DNA of 64,000 nucleotides, from positions 99,220-163,219 of the forward strand of contig NZ_JAFMOY010000123.1 of the NCBI RefSeq assembly GCF_019049625.1, in the 5' to 3' direction. Position numbers and translations under genes: made by a program. Positions 18,207 through 26,404 of the stretch are shown here, one piece after another; the first letter of the stretch is position 1, and the number at the start of each line of letters is the position of its first letter. The stretch is from Rahnella ecdela (GTDB lineage Bacteria; Pseudomonadota; Gammaproteobacteria; Enterobacterales; Enterobacteriaceae). Below the pieces are notes generated by a model that was not told the DNA's origin, searched no databases, and saw only the letters and a program-made list of their open reading frames with translations.

Positions 18207-19571
18207 TCAGGCACAAATCTCATAACAAGGAATGTACGCGCTGCCCGGCAATTTCATGCGGTGCTGTGCGACGAACCCTTGCAGCAGACTGTCCATTTTT
18301 TTCATTAATGCCGGATCACCATGCAGCTTGAAGCGACCATGTTGTTCGATGGCGTGGATCCCGAACTCTTTCACGTTACCGGCCACAATCCCGGAGAAGG
18401 CGCGACGCAGTGCGGCGGCCAGTTCCTGCGGTGGCTGGTTTGGATAAAGGTTCAGGTTCGCCATGTTTTCATGGTTTGGCTCGAAAGGATGCTGTAAATC
18501 AGGCGCAATGCGAATCGACCAGTTAAAGCTGTACGCGTCGCCGCTGTTCCGGCGGTTTTCTTTCACCAGCGGCATTGCGCGTTTCATCTGACGGGCCACT
18601 TCTGTCGGATCGTCGATGATAATGGTGTAGAACTTACAGGCTTCTTCACCGAGCGTATCTTTAATGAAAGCGTCGAGCACATGGAAGTAGTCGGCGCTTT
18701 CTTTCGGGCCGGTCAGGATCAGCGGAAGAACCTGATCACTGTTTTCCGGATCCATCAGGATCCCCAGCAGATACAGCAGTTCTTCTGCGGTGCCTACGCC
18801 GCCAGGGAAAATAATGATCCCGTGGGCAATACGAACAAATGCCTCAAGCCGTTTTTCGATATCCGGCATGATGATCAGTTCGTTGACCAGCGGATTAGGC
18901 GGCTCGGCGGCAATAATCGAAGGCTCGGTCATGCCGATAAAGCGGCCTGATTTGTAACGCTGTTGCGCGTGGCCGACCGCGGCACCTTTCATCGGCGCTT
19001 CCATCGCACCCGGACCACAGCCGGTACAAATGTTCAGTTCGCGTAAACCCAGCTGGCTGCCAACGTTGCGGGCGTACTGGTATTCGATTTCATTAATGGA
19101 GTGTCCGCCCCAGCACACGACCATGTTCGGATCTTCATCCAGATGCAAGGCACGGGCGTTGCGTAAGATTGAAAACACCAGGTTGGTCAGGTGTGCTGAA
19201 TTTTCGGTATTCAGGGTCTGATAACGTCCGGCGTTGTCGATTTGCCCGCTGACGAAGAGGATATCGCGCAGCACAGCAAACAGGTTGGCCTGCAACGAAC
19301 GGATGATACGCCCGTCCACAAAGGCGTCTTCCGGTGGATTCACCAGTTCAAGTTTCACACCACGCTCTCTGCGCAGTACGTTGATATCAAAGCTTTCGTA
19401 ACGTTCGAGAAGTTCTTTACTGCTGTCAGTCTGGCTGCCGCTGTTGAGGACGGCGAGTGAACAATTTCGGAAAAGGCGGTAGAGGTCGCTGCTCGCAGTG
19501 CGTTTGAGCATGTCGACTTCCAGCTGCGACAACAAATCCATTGAGCCTAACGGGCTGATATGTGTAATCAA
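18207..19571 (-). CDS. ppnN: Pyrimidine/purine nucleotide 5'-monophosphate nucleosidase (LOG family)
   Basis: Hydrolyses nucleoside monophosphates to base and ribose 5-phosphate; in E. coli it is bound and activated by (p)ppGpp. The LOG-family core is visible as [29 protein letters not shown] and [19 protein letters not shown]. The start is the rare codon TTG at 19571, preceded by AAGGAG at six bases; it yields [12 protein letters not shown] and exactly 454 residues, the E. coli length. An ATG 38 codons upstream is in frame but lies in sequence with no resemblance. Confidence 0.94.
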   Translation of the reverse strand: MITHISPLGSMDLLSQLEVDMLKRTASSDLYRLFRNCSLAVLNSGSQTDSSKELLERYESFDINVLRRERGVKLELVNPPEDAFVDGRIIRSLQANLFAVLRDILFVSGQIDNAGRYQTLNTENSAHLTNLVFSILRNARALHLDEDPNMVVCWGGHSINEIEYQYARNVGSQLGLRELNICTGCGPGAMEAPMKGAAVGHAQQRYKSGRFIGMTEPSIIAAEPPNPLVNELIIMPDIEKRLEAFVRIAHGIIIFPGGVGTAEELLYLLGILMDPENSDQVLPLILTGPKESADYFHVLDAFIKDTLGEEACKFYTIIIDDPTEVARQMKRAMPLVKENRRNSGDAYSFNWSIRIAPDLQHPFEPNHENMANLNLYPNQPPQELAAALRRAFSGIVAGNVKEFGIHAIEQHGRFKLHGDPALMKKMDSLLQGFVAQHRMKLPGSAYIPCYEICA

Positions 19572-19741
19572 AGTTGCTCCTTGACACCAACGGGTGCAGT
19601 GATTCTTTCTGCTACCTGATTGCGGCGCATGATTTTTCGAATCATGTTTTTTGCGCCGTATGCAATTTAACAGTAACCCTGTCATCAGGCTTTTACCAAT
19701 GCTGACAGAGCGTTAGCTCAGTTCTTGAGCAACGTCTCGCA

Positions 19742-20587
19742 TTATTGTCTGACAAGTCTCGCTGTTGCAGGGTAAAACGGGAAGTTGGATCTCCACGGAT
19801 TGATATCCAGGCCGCCGCGTCGCGTATAACGGGCGTACACGGAAAGTTTTTCCGGCTGGCAGAAACGCAGTAGATCGTTGAAAATTCGCTCGACGCATTG
19901 TTCGTGGAATTCGTTGTGATGACGGAAAGACACCAGATAGCGGAGCAGGGCTTCACGGTCGATTTTCGGGCCGCGATAGTGGATCTGTACGGAACCCCAG
20001 TCCGGCTGATGGGTGATCAGACAGTTGGATTTTAGCAAATGACTGACCAGCGATTCTTCAACAATTTCTTCGCCTTTGGCATTGGTCAGATAATCCGTGC
20101 TGAACTCGTAACTGTCGATTTCAATATCCTGCTCATCAATGCAGACGCCTTCGAAACGCCCTACCGGCGTGCCTTCAATTTCAGACAGGCGGCAGACCGT
20201 TACCGCCACGTCACCTTGCGCGCAGGCGCTTAAGTCACGGGTTAAGGTTTTCTGCACCGTTTCCCAGTCAGGGAAAACGGTCTGGTTGAAACTGTTCAGA
20301 TAGAGTTTGAAACTTTTGGATTCGATCAGGTTCTGACTATCGGCATTCAGGCTGATTTCGCCAACAGCAACCTGCGGTAATCCTTTCGCGTTGAGCCAGG
20401 ACAATTCATACAGCGTCCAGATATCGGCGCCATGAAACGGTAAGTTATCCGGATACAAGCCCAGCGGCTCACGGTTCATGCTGCGCGGAACAGCCTGCAA
20501 TAAAGACGCATCATAATGGTCGACGTAAGCCGTACTTTTACCCAGCGTCAGTTGCGCCAGAGCGGGGTTATCCTGATATGAGGACAT
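19742..20587 (-). CDS. queF: NADPH-dependent 7-cyano-7-deazaguanine reductase
   Basis: Reduces preQ0 to preQ1 in queuosine biosynthesis, the only biological nitrile reduction to an amine. The two-domain (long) type II QueF has 281 residues. The catalytic cysteine is in [19 protein letters not shown] near residue 190, followed by the conserved [19 protein letters not shown] and [11 protein letters not shown] blocks. It is divergent from syd with about 80 bp between. Confidence 0.95.
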   Translation of the reverse strand: MSSYQDNPALAQLTLGKSTAYVDHYDASLLQAVPRSMNREPLGLYPDNLPFHGADIWTLYELSWLNAKGLPQVAVGEISLNADSQNLIESKSFKLYLNSFNQTVFPDWETVQKTLTRDLSACAQGDVAVTVCRLSEIEGTPVGRFEGVCIDEQDIEIDSYEFSTDYLTNAKGEEIVEESLVSHLLKSNCLITHQPDWGSVQIHYRGPKIDREALLRYLVSFRHHNEFHEQCVERIFNDLLRFCQPEKLSVYARYTRRGGLDINPWRSNFPFYPATARLVRQ

Positions 20588-20666
20588 GCTGTCACCTTGC
20601 TTAGAGATCGGTACAATAGAGAATAGCCACCAGTTTAACCCAGCCTTACCGGAAGATGAGAGAATT

Positions 20667-21218
20667 ATGGAGTCTGAAGTTTCTGTATCATTGCGTGAAT
20701 TTACTCAGCGTTTTGTCGATCTCTGGCAACAGGAAACCGGCATGCCGCCTTCCAGCGAAGCCCTGTTCGGTGTGGAATCACCATGCGTGGTGAAGACGGA
20801 TGAAGACAAAGTGTACTGGCTGACCCAGACATTCAGCCCGCAGGCGACCCTGGAAAATGTAGAACGCGCAATGGAATTACAGCTGCGTACAGAGGCGCAT
20901 GAGTTTTATACCACCCAGTTCGCCGGAGATATGACGGCCAGTTGGCAGGGCAATGCGCTGACACTGTTGCAGGTGTGGAGCCCGGAAGATTTCACCCGTT
21001 TGCAGGAAAATCTGATTGGTCATTTGGTTACACAAAAGCGTCTGAAGCTGACACCCACTATTTTTCTGGCGACCACAGATTCCGAGCTGGATCTGATTTC
21101 GTTGTGTAATGTGACGGGCAATGTTGTGCTTGAACAGTTCGGTAGCAAAAAACGAACTATACTCTCGCCATCGTTGTCAGAATTCCTTACAATGCTGACC
21201 GCTGTTTACCCCGCCTGA
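20667..21218 (+). CDS. syd: SecY-interacting protein Syd
   Basis: Peripheral cytoplasmic protein that binds the SecY translocon and interferes with faulty SecY-SecE complexes. The conserved [10 protein letters not shown] and [17 protein letters not shown] segments are present. ATG 20667 yields [12 protein letters not shown] and 183 residues, close to the 181 of E. coli; the upstream ATG at 20586 would overlap the queF start region and adds 27 unlike residues. csrB follows, the same neighbour as in E. coli. Confidence 0.93.
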   Translation: MESEVSVSLREFTQRFVDLWQQETGMPPSSEALFGVESPCVVKTDEDKVYWLTQTFSPQATLENVERAMELQLRTEAHEFYTTQFAGDMTASWQGNALTLLQVWSPEDFTRLQENLIGHLVTQKRLKLTPTIFLATTDSELDLISLCNVTGNVVLEQFGSKKRTILSPSLSEFLTMLTAVYPA

Positions 21219-21268
21219 TTTAATAATCGATGTACCCCAACCCGCAGAGCACAAATGGCTCACAAGCG

Positions 21269-21415
21269 TGTGAGAGATCTCTCACAAAGGCTGTAAGAGA
21301 TCTCGCTAATTTGACTTAATTGTTTGCTTTAAATTAATTTAAATTCCTTTTTAATCAATAGCTTTATGAATACTTTTCTTGTGATGCGGCTTACACCCCC
21401 TGATTTTGGCTTACA
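21269..21415 (+). promoter_or_regulatory. UvrY (GacA-type) binding sites upstream of csrB
   Basis: A perfect 18-bp palindrome TGTGAGAGATCTCTCACA lies at 21269-21286, followed 23 bp later by a half-conserved copy (TGTAAGAGATCTCGCTAA, 21292-21309). Nearer csrB, GGCTTACA occurs twice (21388-21395 and 21408-21415), 20 bp apart. These match the TGTAAG-N6-CTTACA type of site bound by the response regulator UvrY/GacA, the known activator of csrB. The segment between is AT-rich with no gene. Confidence 0.8.
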
Positions 21416-21452
21416 GCCTGTCTTGTCCGGGAGGGCAAAATCAACGATTCTA

Positions 21453-21818
21453 GTCGTGCACCAAGGAAGCATGAGACAGAACATCAGGATGATGGCTGAA
21501 TCATAAAAGAAGGGGACGGCTCAGGAAGAGTCAGGACGGCATCGGATTATGCCAGGATGTTTCAGGACGAAACCAGGGACACCTCCAGGACGGAGAAGAG
21601 AGTTCACAAAGGAAGCTGAGCGGGTCACAGATGACCAAGGGATATCAGTCAGGATGACTTAGGACAGACCGTCAGGATGAAAGTTGGACGATGCGAAGGA
21701 TAGCCGGTTAGGATAACCGCAGGAAAAGTTTTCAGGGATTGAGCAGGGAGCACTTAGGTAGCTGGATTGCTATAAAACGAACCGGGGGCACTGTGTAAAC
21801 AGTGCCCCCAACTTTTTG
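21453..21818 (+). ncRNA. csrB: CsrB regulatory RNA (CsrA antagonist)
   Basis: About 366 nt of non-coding sequence filled with some twenty GGA motifs, many as CAGGATG or CAGGACG, in loops and between short stems. CsrB binds many CsrA dimers through such motifs and so releases mRNAs from CsrA control. The 5' region (ACATCAGGATGATG), the stretch GAGCAGGGAGCA...GTAGCTGGA and the terminator (GGGGGCACTGT GTAA ACAGTGCCCCC then TTTTT) match E. coli csrB in order. Position next to syd also matches. The 5' end is placed by alignment from memory and could be off by a few bases. Confidence 0.94.
21784..21818 (+). terminator. Rho-independent terminator of csrB
   Basis: 11-bp perfect stem (21784-21794 with 21799-21809), GTAA loop and a T-run; it forms the 3' end of the CsrB RNA. 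Confidence 0.9.
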
Positions 21819-21861
21819 TTTGAATCTTTTATCGCAGTGCTGGAACAGTCTGGTAACAGAA

Positions 21862-21886
21862 GGCGCTCCGCGATATCCGAAGCGCC
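21862..21886 (-). terminator. Possible terminator of the MFS transporter gene
   Basis: On the minus strand an imperfect GGCGCT / AGCGCC hairpin follows the MFS stop by about 10 bp, with a modest T-rich tail (TTCTGTT). Weak compared with other terminators here. Confidence 0.45.
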
Positions 21887-21895
21887 CCTCTGTTT

Positions 21896-23134
21896 TTAGC
21901 CTATTGCACCTAAGACATCATCCTGTCCCTGCTTTTTCGGCAGCAGGAATAACGTGGCGAAGATATCCAGCAGATAAATCGCCGCCAGTAATGTAATGGC
22001 TGCGGTAAACGAAACCTGCGCCACCAGTATCCCGATCACCAGCGGACCAAAACCGCCCACGCCACGTCCGAGATTAAACAACAGATTCTGCGCGGTCGCT
22101 CTGACGTGTACAGGATAGAGATCCGATATCAGCCCGCCGTAACCGCCAATCATGCCATTCACAAACATGCCCATCACCGCACCCGCGAATAACATCAGGA
22201 TCGGATCGGTAAGTTGCGCATAACACACCACCATAATGACGGCTCCGACCTGATAAATCAGGAAGATTTTCCAGCGCGGGAAACGGTCAGAAAGCACGCC
22301 GAACAGCCAGATCCCAAACGTCATCCCCACAACAGTCACCGCCGTCCACAGGCCGGATTTGGTCAGTGAGAAGCCGAAGTTTTTCGACAGATAGCTTGGC
22401 ATCCAGATCATCAACCCGTAATAGCCGAAGTTCTGTACCGAACACAGGATCAGAATACCGAGACTGGCTTTCGTGGTGGCTTTATCGCGGAACAATAATT
22501 TGATGCGGCTGAACAGTGAGCCATCATTATTACTGGCTGTGTGTTTGACGAAGGCTTCCGGTTCCCCCATTGTGCGGCGGATAAGAAAAGAGGCCAGAGC
22601 AGGCAGCAGCCCGACCAGGAACATGCCGCGCCAGCCGATAACGCCGAGCAGCAGCGGTGTCAGAAATGCCGCCATTAATACACCGAGCTGCCAGCCCATG
22701 CCGACATACGCCGAGGCGCGGTTACGTTTTTCAGCCGGCCACGCTTCTGCAATCAGCGCCATACCAATACCGAATTCGCCACCGAGCCCGACACCGGCCA
22801 GCGTGCGGTAAATCAATAAATCCCAATAGCCTTGTGCGAAAGCACACAAACCGGTGAACAGGGAGAACATCAAAATGGTGAAGGTCAGTACGCGGATACG
22901 GCCAAAACGATCGCTGATTGGCCCGAAAATCACGCCGCCCAGTACGGCACCAATCAGAGTCCAGGTGACCAGAGAACCGCTTTGTGAGGATGACAAACCA
23001 AATTCGCTGGTGATAGCGGGAAGCATGAAGCCGAGGATCAGTAAATCAAAGCCGTCCATAGCGTAGCCGGTGACGGAGGCCAGCATGGCTTTTGCCGGTG
23101 TTGCGTGTGCTTTTTGAGTATGTTGTGCGGACAT
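21896..23134 (-). CDS. MFS transporter, metabolite:H+ symporter type, substrate unknown
   Basis: 412 residues with about twelve hydrophobic segments. The family signature between helices 2 and 3 reads GPISDRFGRIRVLTF and its second-half copy GVLSDRFPRWKIFL. The N-terminal ASVTGYAMDGFDLLILGFMLPAI and RTLAGVGLGGEFGIGMALIAEAWP motifs place it near the sialate and aromatic acid:H+ symporter families (NanT-, AAHS- or SHS-like). It lies between csrB and yqcC, where E. coli has no such gene, so it looks like an accessory insertion, though base composition is not obviously different. No catabolic genes flank it, so the substrate cannot be inferred. Confidence 0.85.
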   Translation of the reverse strand: MSAQHTQKAHATPAKAMLASVTGYAMDGFDLLILGFMLPAITSEFGLSSSQSGSLVTWTLIGAVLGGVIFGPISDRFGRIRVLTFTILMFSLFTGLCAFAQGYWDLLIYRTLAGVGLGGEFGIGMALIAEAWPAEKRNRASAYVGMGWQLGVLMAAFLTPLLLGVIGWRGMFLVGLLPALASFLIRRTMGEPEAFVKHTASNNDGSLFSRIKLLFRDKATTKASLGILILCSVQNFGYYGLMIWMPSYLSKNFGFSLTKSGLWTAVTVVGMTFGIWLFGVLSDRFPRWKIFLIYQVGAVIMVVCYAQLTDPILMLFAGAVMGMFVNGMIGGYGGLISDLYPVHVRATAQNLLFNLGRGVGGFGPLVIGILVAQVSFTAAITLLAAIYLLDIFATLFLLPKKQGQDDVLGAIG

Positions 23135-23324
23135 TTTTACACATCTGTGAAGAAAAAAGTGGCGGTAGTTTGCCCGTATCGGGCGTTTATCGCCACCACG
23201 AAAAACTTATGGTTGGATTGATAAATTGGATACGATGCAGAAAGTTGGGGCATCAGTCCTTCAATGTTATGCTTTGCGGCCCCAGGCGGAGGCTGTCCGG
23301 GGCCATGAACGAAGAGAGTCATTA

Positions 23325-23639
23325 ATGAATACAGAAAACCAGGTTCGCGAGATTTTAGAAGATATCGAGCAGGTCATGCGTGACGATAAATTGTGGCACG
23401 CCACGCCACCGGAAGCGGAAGCCTTTGAAAGCAAAGAGCCGTTTTCCGTCGATACCATGTCAGCTGAACAATGGCTGCAATGGGTGCTGGTTCCCCGCAT
23501 GTATGCGTTGCTGGAAGCGCATGCGCCATTGCCAACCCGTTTCGCTATCACCCCCTATTTTGAAGTGGCGATGCCTGAATCACTCCGTTTGCTGACTCAG
23601 CTGCAACGCCTTGACGATTTGCTGAATATAGAAGACTGA
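23325..23639 (+). CDS. yqcC: YqcC family protein
   Basis: About 104 residues, mainly helical, no assigned function. The AEQWLQWVLVPRMYALLE and LPTRFAITPYFEVAM segments match E. coli YqcC. ATG 23325 (GAAGAGA upstream) gives the family length; the in-frame ATG at 23226 extends into unlike sequence. One base separates its stop from the truC ATG, so the two are translationally linked, as in E. coli. Confidence 0.9.
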   Translation: MNTENQVREILEDIEQVMRDDKLWHATPPEAEAFESKEPFSVDTMSAEQWLQWVLVPRMYALLEAHAPLPTRFAITPYFEVAMPESLRLLTQLQRLDDLLNIED

Positions 23640-23640
23640 C

Positions 23641-24420
23641 ATGCTGGAAATTTTGTATCAGGACGAACATCTGGTAGCAGTGAATAAACCTGCTGGCATG
23701 CTGGTTCACCGCAGCTGGCTGGATAGCCATGAAACGGTGTTTGTGATGCAGACATTGCGTGATCAGATTGGTCAGCATGTGTTTACGGTTCACCGGCTGG
23801 ATAAGCCGACGTCCGGCGTTTTGCTGCTAGCGCTGTCCAGCGAGGTGGCACGTTTACTGTCGCAGCAGTTCGAAAATAATCAGATGAGCAAAACGTATCA
23901 CGCGGTAGTTCGCGGGTATGTGCCAGCAGACGGCACCCTGGATTACGCGCTGACCGAAGAGCTGGATAAAATCGCCGATAAGTTTGCGAATCCGGATAAA
24001 GCGCCGCAGCCTGCGGTCACGCATTATCGCGTTGTTACACAGGTTGAGATGCCGGTGGCTGTCGGACGTTACGACACCGCACGCTACAGTCTGATGGAAC
24101 TGAAACCAGAAACCGGCCGCAAACATCAGTTGCGTCGCCATATGTCACATTTGCGCCACCCGATTATCGGTGACAGCGCGCACGGCGATTTAAAGCAGAA
24201 CCGCGGCATGACCGAACACTTCGGCTGTTCCGGACTGATGCTGCACGCCAGCCATATGCAGTTGCCGCATCCGGTGACCGGAGAACCGCTTTCACTGAAT
24301 GCACGCTGGGATCATCGCTGGCAGAATGTGGTGGCGCAGTTTGGCTGGCAGGGGAAAATCCCTGAGCTTGAAAGGGTTGAGTTTGCAGAAAGTTGCGGTC
24401 AGGATAGTCCACAAATTTAA
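23641..24420 (+). CDS. truC: tRNA pseudouridine65 synthase
   Basis: RluA-family pseudouridine synthase that modifies U65 in certain tRNAs. The catalytic aspartate is in VHRLDKPTSGVLLLAL near residue 54; the LKPETGRKHQLRRHM and HPIIGDSAHGDL motifs complete the active site. 259 residues, normal length. Middle gene of yqcC-truC-yqcA. Confidence 0.95.
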   Translation: MLEILYQDEHLVAVNKPAGMLVHRSWLDSHETVFVMQTLRDQIGQHVFTVHRLDKPTSGVLLLALSSEVARLLSQQFENNQMSKTYHAVVRGYVPADGTLDYALTEELDKIADKFANPDKAPQPAVTHYRVVTQVEMPVAVGRYDTARYSLMELKPETGRKHQLRRHMSHLRHPIIGDSAHGDLKQNRGMTEHFGCSGLMLHASHMQLPHPVTGEPLSLNARWDHRWQNVVAQFGWQGKIPELERVEFAESCGQDSPQI

Positions 24421-24462
24421 GTCCTTTGATTGAAATATTGGCATCACACAGGAGTGAAACCC

Positions 24463-24912
24463 ATGGCAGAAGTCGGAATTTTTGTCGGTACGGTATACGG
24501 CAATGCGTTACTGGTAGCAGAAGAAGCGGAAACCGTGCTGAAAGGCCAGGGCCATGAGGTCAAATTGTTCGAAGAAGGCACGCTGGAGGCCTGGCAGTAT
24601 TACCGTCATCACTTTGTACTGATTGTGACGTCCACCACCGGTCAGGGCGATTTGCCGGACAGCATTGCGCCTTTGTATACCGCTATCCGCGATACCGTGG
24701 GTTATCAGCCAGAGCTGCGCTACGGCATGATTGCACTGGGAGATATCAGCTACGATCATTTTTGTGGCGGCGGCCATAAGCTGGATGATTTGTTGCAGGA
24801 ACAGGGTGCATCACGTATCGGCGAAATGCTGGAAATTGATGCGATGGAAACGGCTGAACCCGAAACGGTCGCTGTTCCCTGGGTGGAAAAATGGGGTCAG
24901 TTGCTTAAATAA
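24463..24912 (+). CDS. yqcA: Flavodoxin-like protein YqcA
   Basis: Small FMN-binding flavodoxin of 149 residues. The phosphate-binding loop is [12 protein letters not shown] near residue 7-18, followed by [11 protein letters not shown] and [14 protein letters not shown], which contact the flavin. ATG 24463 has AGGAG eight bases upstream and matches the E. coli start. Its electron partner is unknown. It is the last gene of the 63-minute-like block before the join to yaeH. Confidence 0.93.
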   Translation: MAEVGIFVGTVYGNALLVAEEAETVLKGQGHEVKLFEEGTLEAWQYYRHHFVLIVTSTTGQGDLPDSIAPLYTAIRDTVGYQPELRYGMIALGDISYDHFCGGGHKLDDLLQEQGASRIGEMLEIDAMETAEPETVAVPWVEKWGQLLK

Positions 24913-24940
24913 CATCGCACCCGTCTTCTCTGCTCGCAAT

Positions 24941-24971
24941 AAAAAAGGTCAGGTAAATGCCTGACCTTTTT
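24941..24971. terminator. Bidirectional terminator between yqcA and yaeH
   Basis: AAAAAAGGTCAGG TAAATG CCTGACCTTTTT: a perfect 7-bp GC-rich stem extended by A/T arms, serving the convergent genes yqcA and yaeH. It sits at the synteny join between two blocks that are far apart in E. coli. Confidence 0.9.
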
Positions 24972-24999
24972 AGTTTCTCAATCTTCTGGCTGCGAATAA

Positions 25000-25389
25000 T
25001 CAGCGACCACTGGTCAGCTTTTCCAGATCGGATTCAATCTCTGTAATCTTATTCGCCACAACGGATTCCAGGTGACGCAGGTCATCAAGAATTTTACGCT
25101 TCAGATCCACTTCAACCTGATCGCGCTGACAGATTTGGTCCAGCTCATCAATCACATAGCGCAGGTTAGGGCTGATTTCATGAATTTCTTTATAACCTTG
25201 TCCCGCATTATCGGCGACGATGGTTTTGCGCTGGCGTGGATATTTAAATTTCACGCTTTTAGCAAAGAACTCACCTTTATCTCTGCGGAAGTAGATCTTC
25301 AGAATGTCGTTATTGGCCTCCTGACGCAGGCTGTAACGATCAATATCGTCGGGATTATTAATGCCCAGGCTTTTCAGATTGTCATACAT
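25000..25389 (-). CDS. yaeH: UPF0325 family protein YaeH
   Basis: 129 residues, no known function. Almost identical in pattern to E. coli YaeH: starts [28 protein letters not shown], with FKYPRQRKT and a helical C-terminus ([26 protein letters not shown]) that may be coiled coil. It follows dapD on the same strand after a terminator. Confidence 0.93.
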   Translation of the reverse strand: MYDNLKSLGINNPDDIDRYSLRQEANNDILKIYFRRDKGEFFAKSVKFKYPRQRKTIVADNAGQGYKEIHEISPNLRYVIDELDQICQRDQVEVDLKRKILDDLRHLESVVANKITEIESDLEKLTSGR

Positions 25390-25483
25390 AGCGCCACCTT
25401 CGTTTAGGAGAAAATCAGAGTGTCATGATGAACTGAACGGCGGCTTTAATCATTGATTAATTGCACAGTTTGCCGTTTAGAAG

Positions 25484-25523
25484 ATAAAAAAATAGCGGGT
25501 TAGTTTTTAAAACAATACCCGCT
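25484..25523 (-). terminator. Terminator downstream of dapD
   Basis: On the minus strand AGCGGGT and ACCCGCT pair across a 16-nt loop and are followed by ATTTTTTT. Confidence 0.75.
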
Positions 25524-25533
25524 CTTTTCAAGT

Positions 25534-26358
25534 TTAGTCGATTGTGCGCAATAACTCATTCAGGCCGGTTTTGCCCAGAGTCTTCGCATCCACTTTCTTA
25601 ACGATCACGGCGCAATACAGGCTGTATTTGCCGTCTTTAGAAGGCAGGTTACCGGAAACAACAACGGAGCCCGCCGGCACGCGGCCGTAATGTACTTCGC
25701 CGGTTTCGCGGTCATAAATTTTAGTGCTCTGGCCGATGTAAACGCCCATGGAAATCACAGAGCCCTCTTCGACGATCACGCCTTCAACGATTTCTGAACG
25801 CGCGCCGATAAAGCAGTTATCTTCGATGATGGTCGGGTTAGCCTGCAATGGCTCCAGAACACCGCCGATACCCACGCCGCCAGAGAGGTGAACGTTTTTA
25901 CCGATCTGCGCGCAAGAACCTACAGTCGCCCAGGTATCAACCATGGTGCCTTCATCAACGTAAGCGCCGATGTTGACGTAAGAAGGCATCAGCACGGTAT
26001 TACGAGCAATGAACGCGCCTTTACGCACGGCAGCAGGTGGCACCACGCGGAAACCTTCACGCTGGAAACGCGCTTCATCGTAGTCAGCGAATTTCATGGG
26101 CACTTTATCGAAGTAACGGCTTTCACCGCCTTCCATGACCTGATTGTCGTTGATTCTGAACGAGAGCAGTACCGCTTTCTTCAGCCACTGATGCGTCACC
26201 CATTCGCCATCAATCTTCTCAGCCACGCGCAATTCGCCGCTGTCGATTTTGTTGATAACCTGAGTGATGGCGTCGCGCGTTACGCTGTCAACGTTAGCCG
26301 GGGTAATATCTGCACGGCGCTCGAAGGCTTGTTCAATAACGGTTTGTAGTTGCTGCAT
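25534..26358 (-). CDS. dapD: 2,3,4,5-tetrahydropyridine-2,6-dicarboxylate N-succinyltransferase
   Basis: Acyltransferase of the succinylase branch of lysine and diaminopimelate synthesis. After a helical N-terminal domain, a left-handed beta helix built of hexapeptide repeats (about residues 100-230: [58 protein letters not shown]) forms the catalytic trimer. 274 residues, identical in length to E. coli. Upstream glnD is on the same strand, 46 bp away. Confidence 0.97.
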   Translation of the reverse strand: MQQLQTVIEQAFERRADITPANVDSVTRDAITQVINKIDSGELRVAEKIDGEWVTHQWLKKAVLLSFRINDNQVMEGGESRYFDKVPMKFADYDEARFQREGFRVVPPAAVRKGAFIARNTVLMPSYVNIGAYVDEGTMVDTWATVGSCAQIGKNVHLSGGVGIGGVLEPLQANPTIIEDNCFIGARSEIVEGVIVEEGSVISMGVYIGQSTKIYDRETGEVHYGRVPAGSVVVSGNLPSKDGKYSLYCAVIVKKVDAKTLGKTGLNELLRTID

Positions 26359-26404
26359 CCTGTTCTCTTTCCTGAATTGGTTTTAAAAGATAGTGGTACT
26401 TGTA

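Noticed and set aside
21240..21840. A 600-bp stretch without open frames, considered as a degraded gene or mobile remnant
   Set aside because: GGA-rich repeats, terminator and upstream UvrY sites identify it as csrB and its control region.
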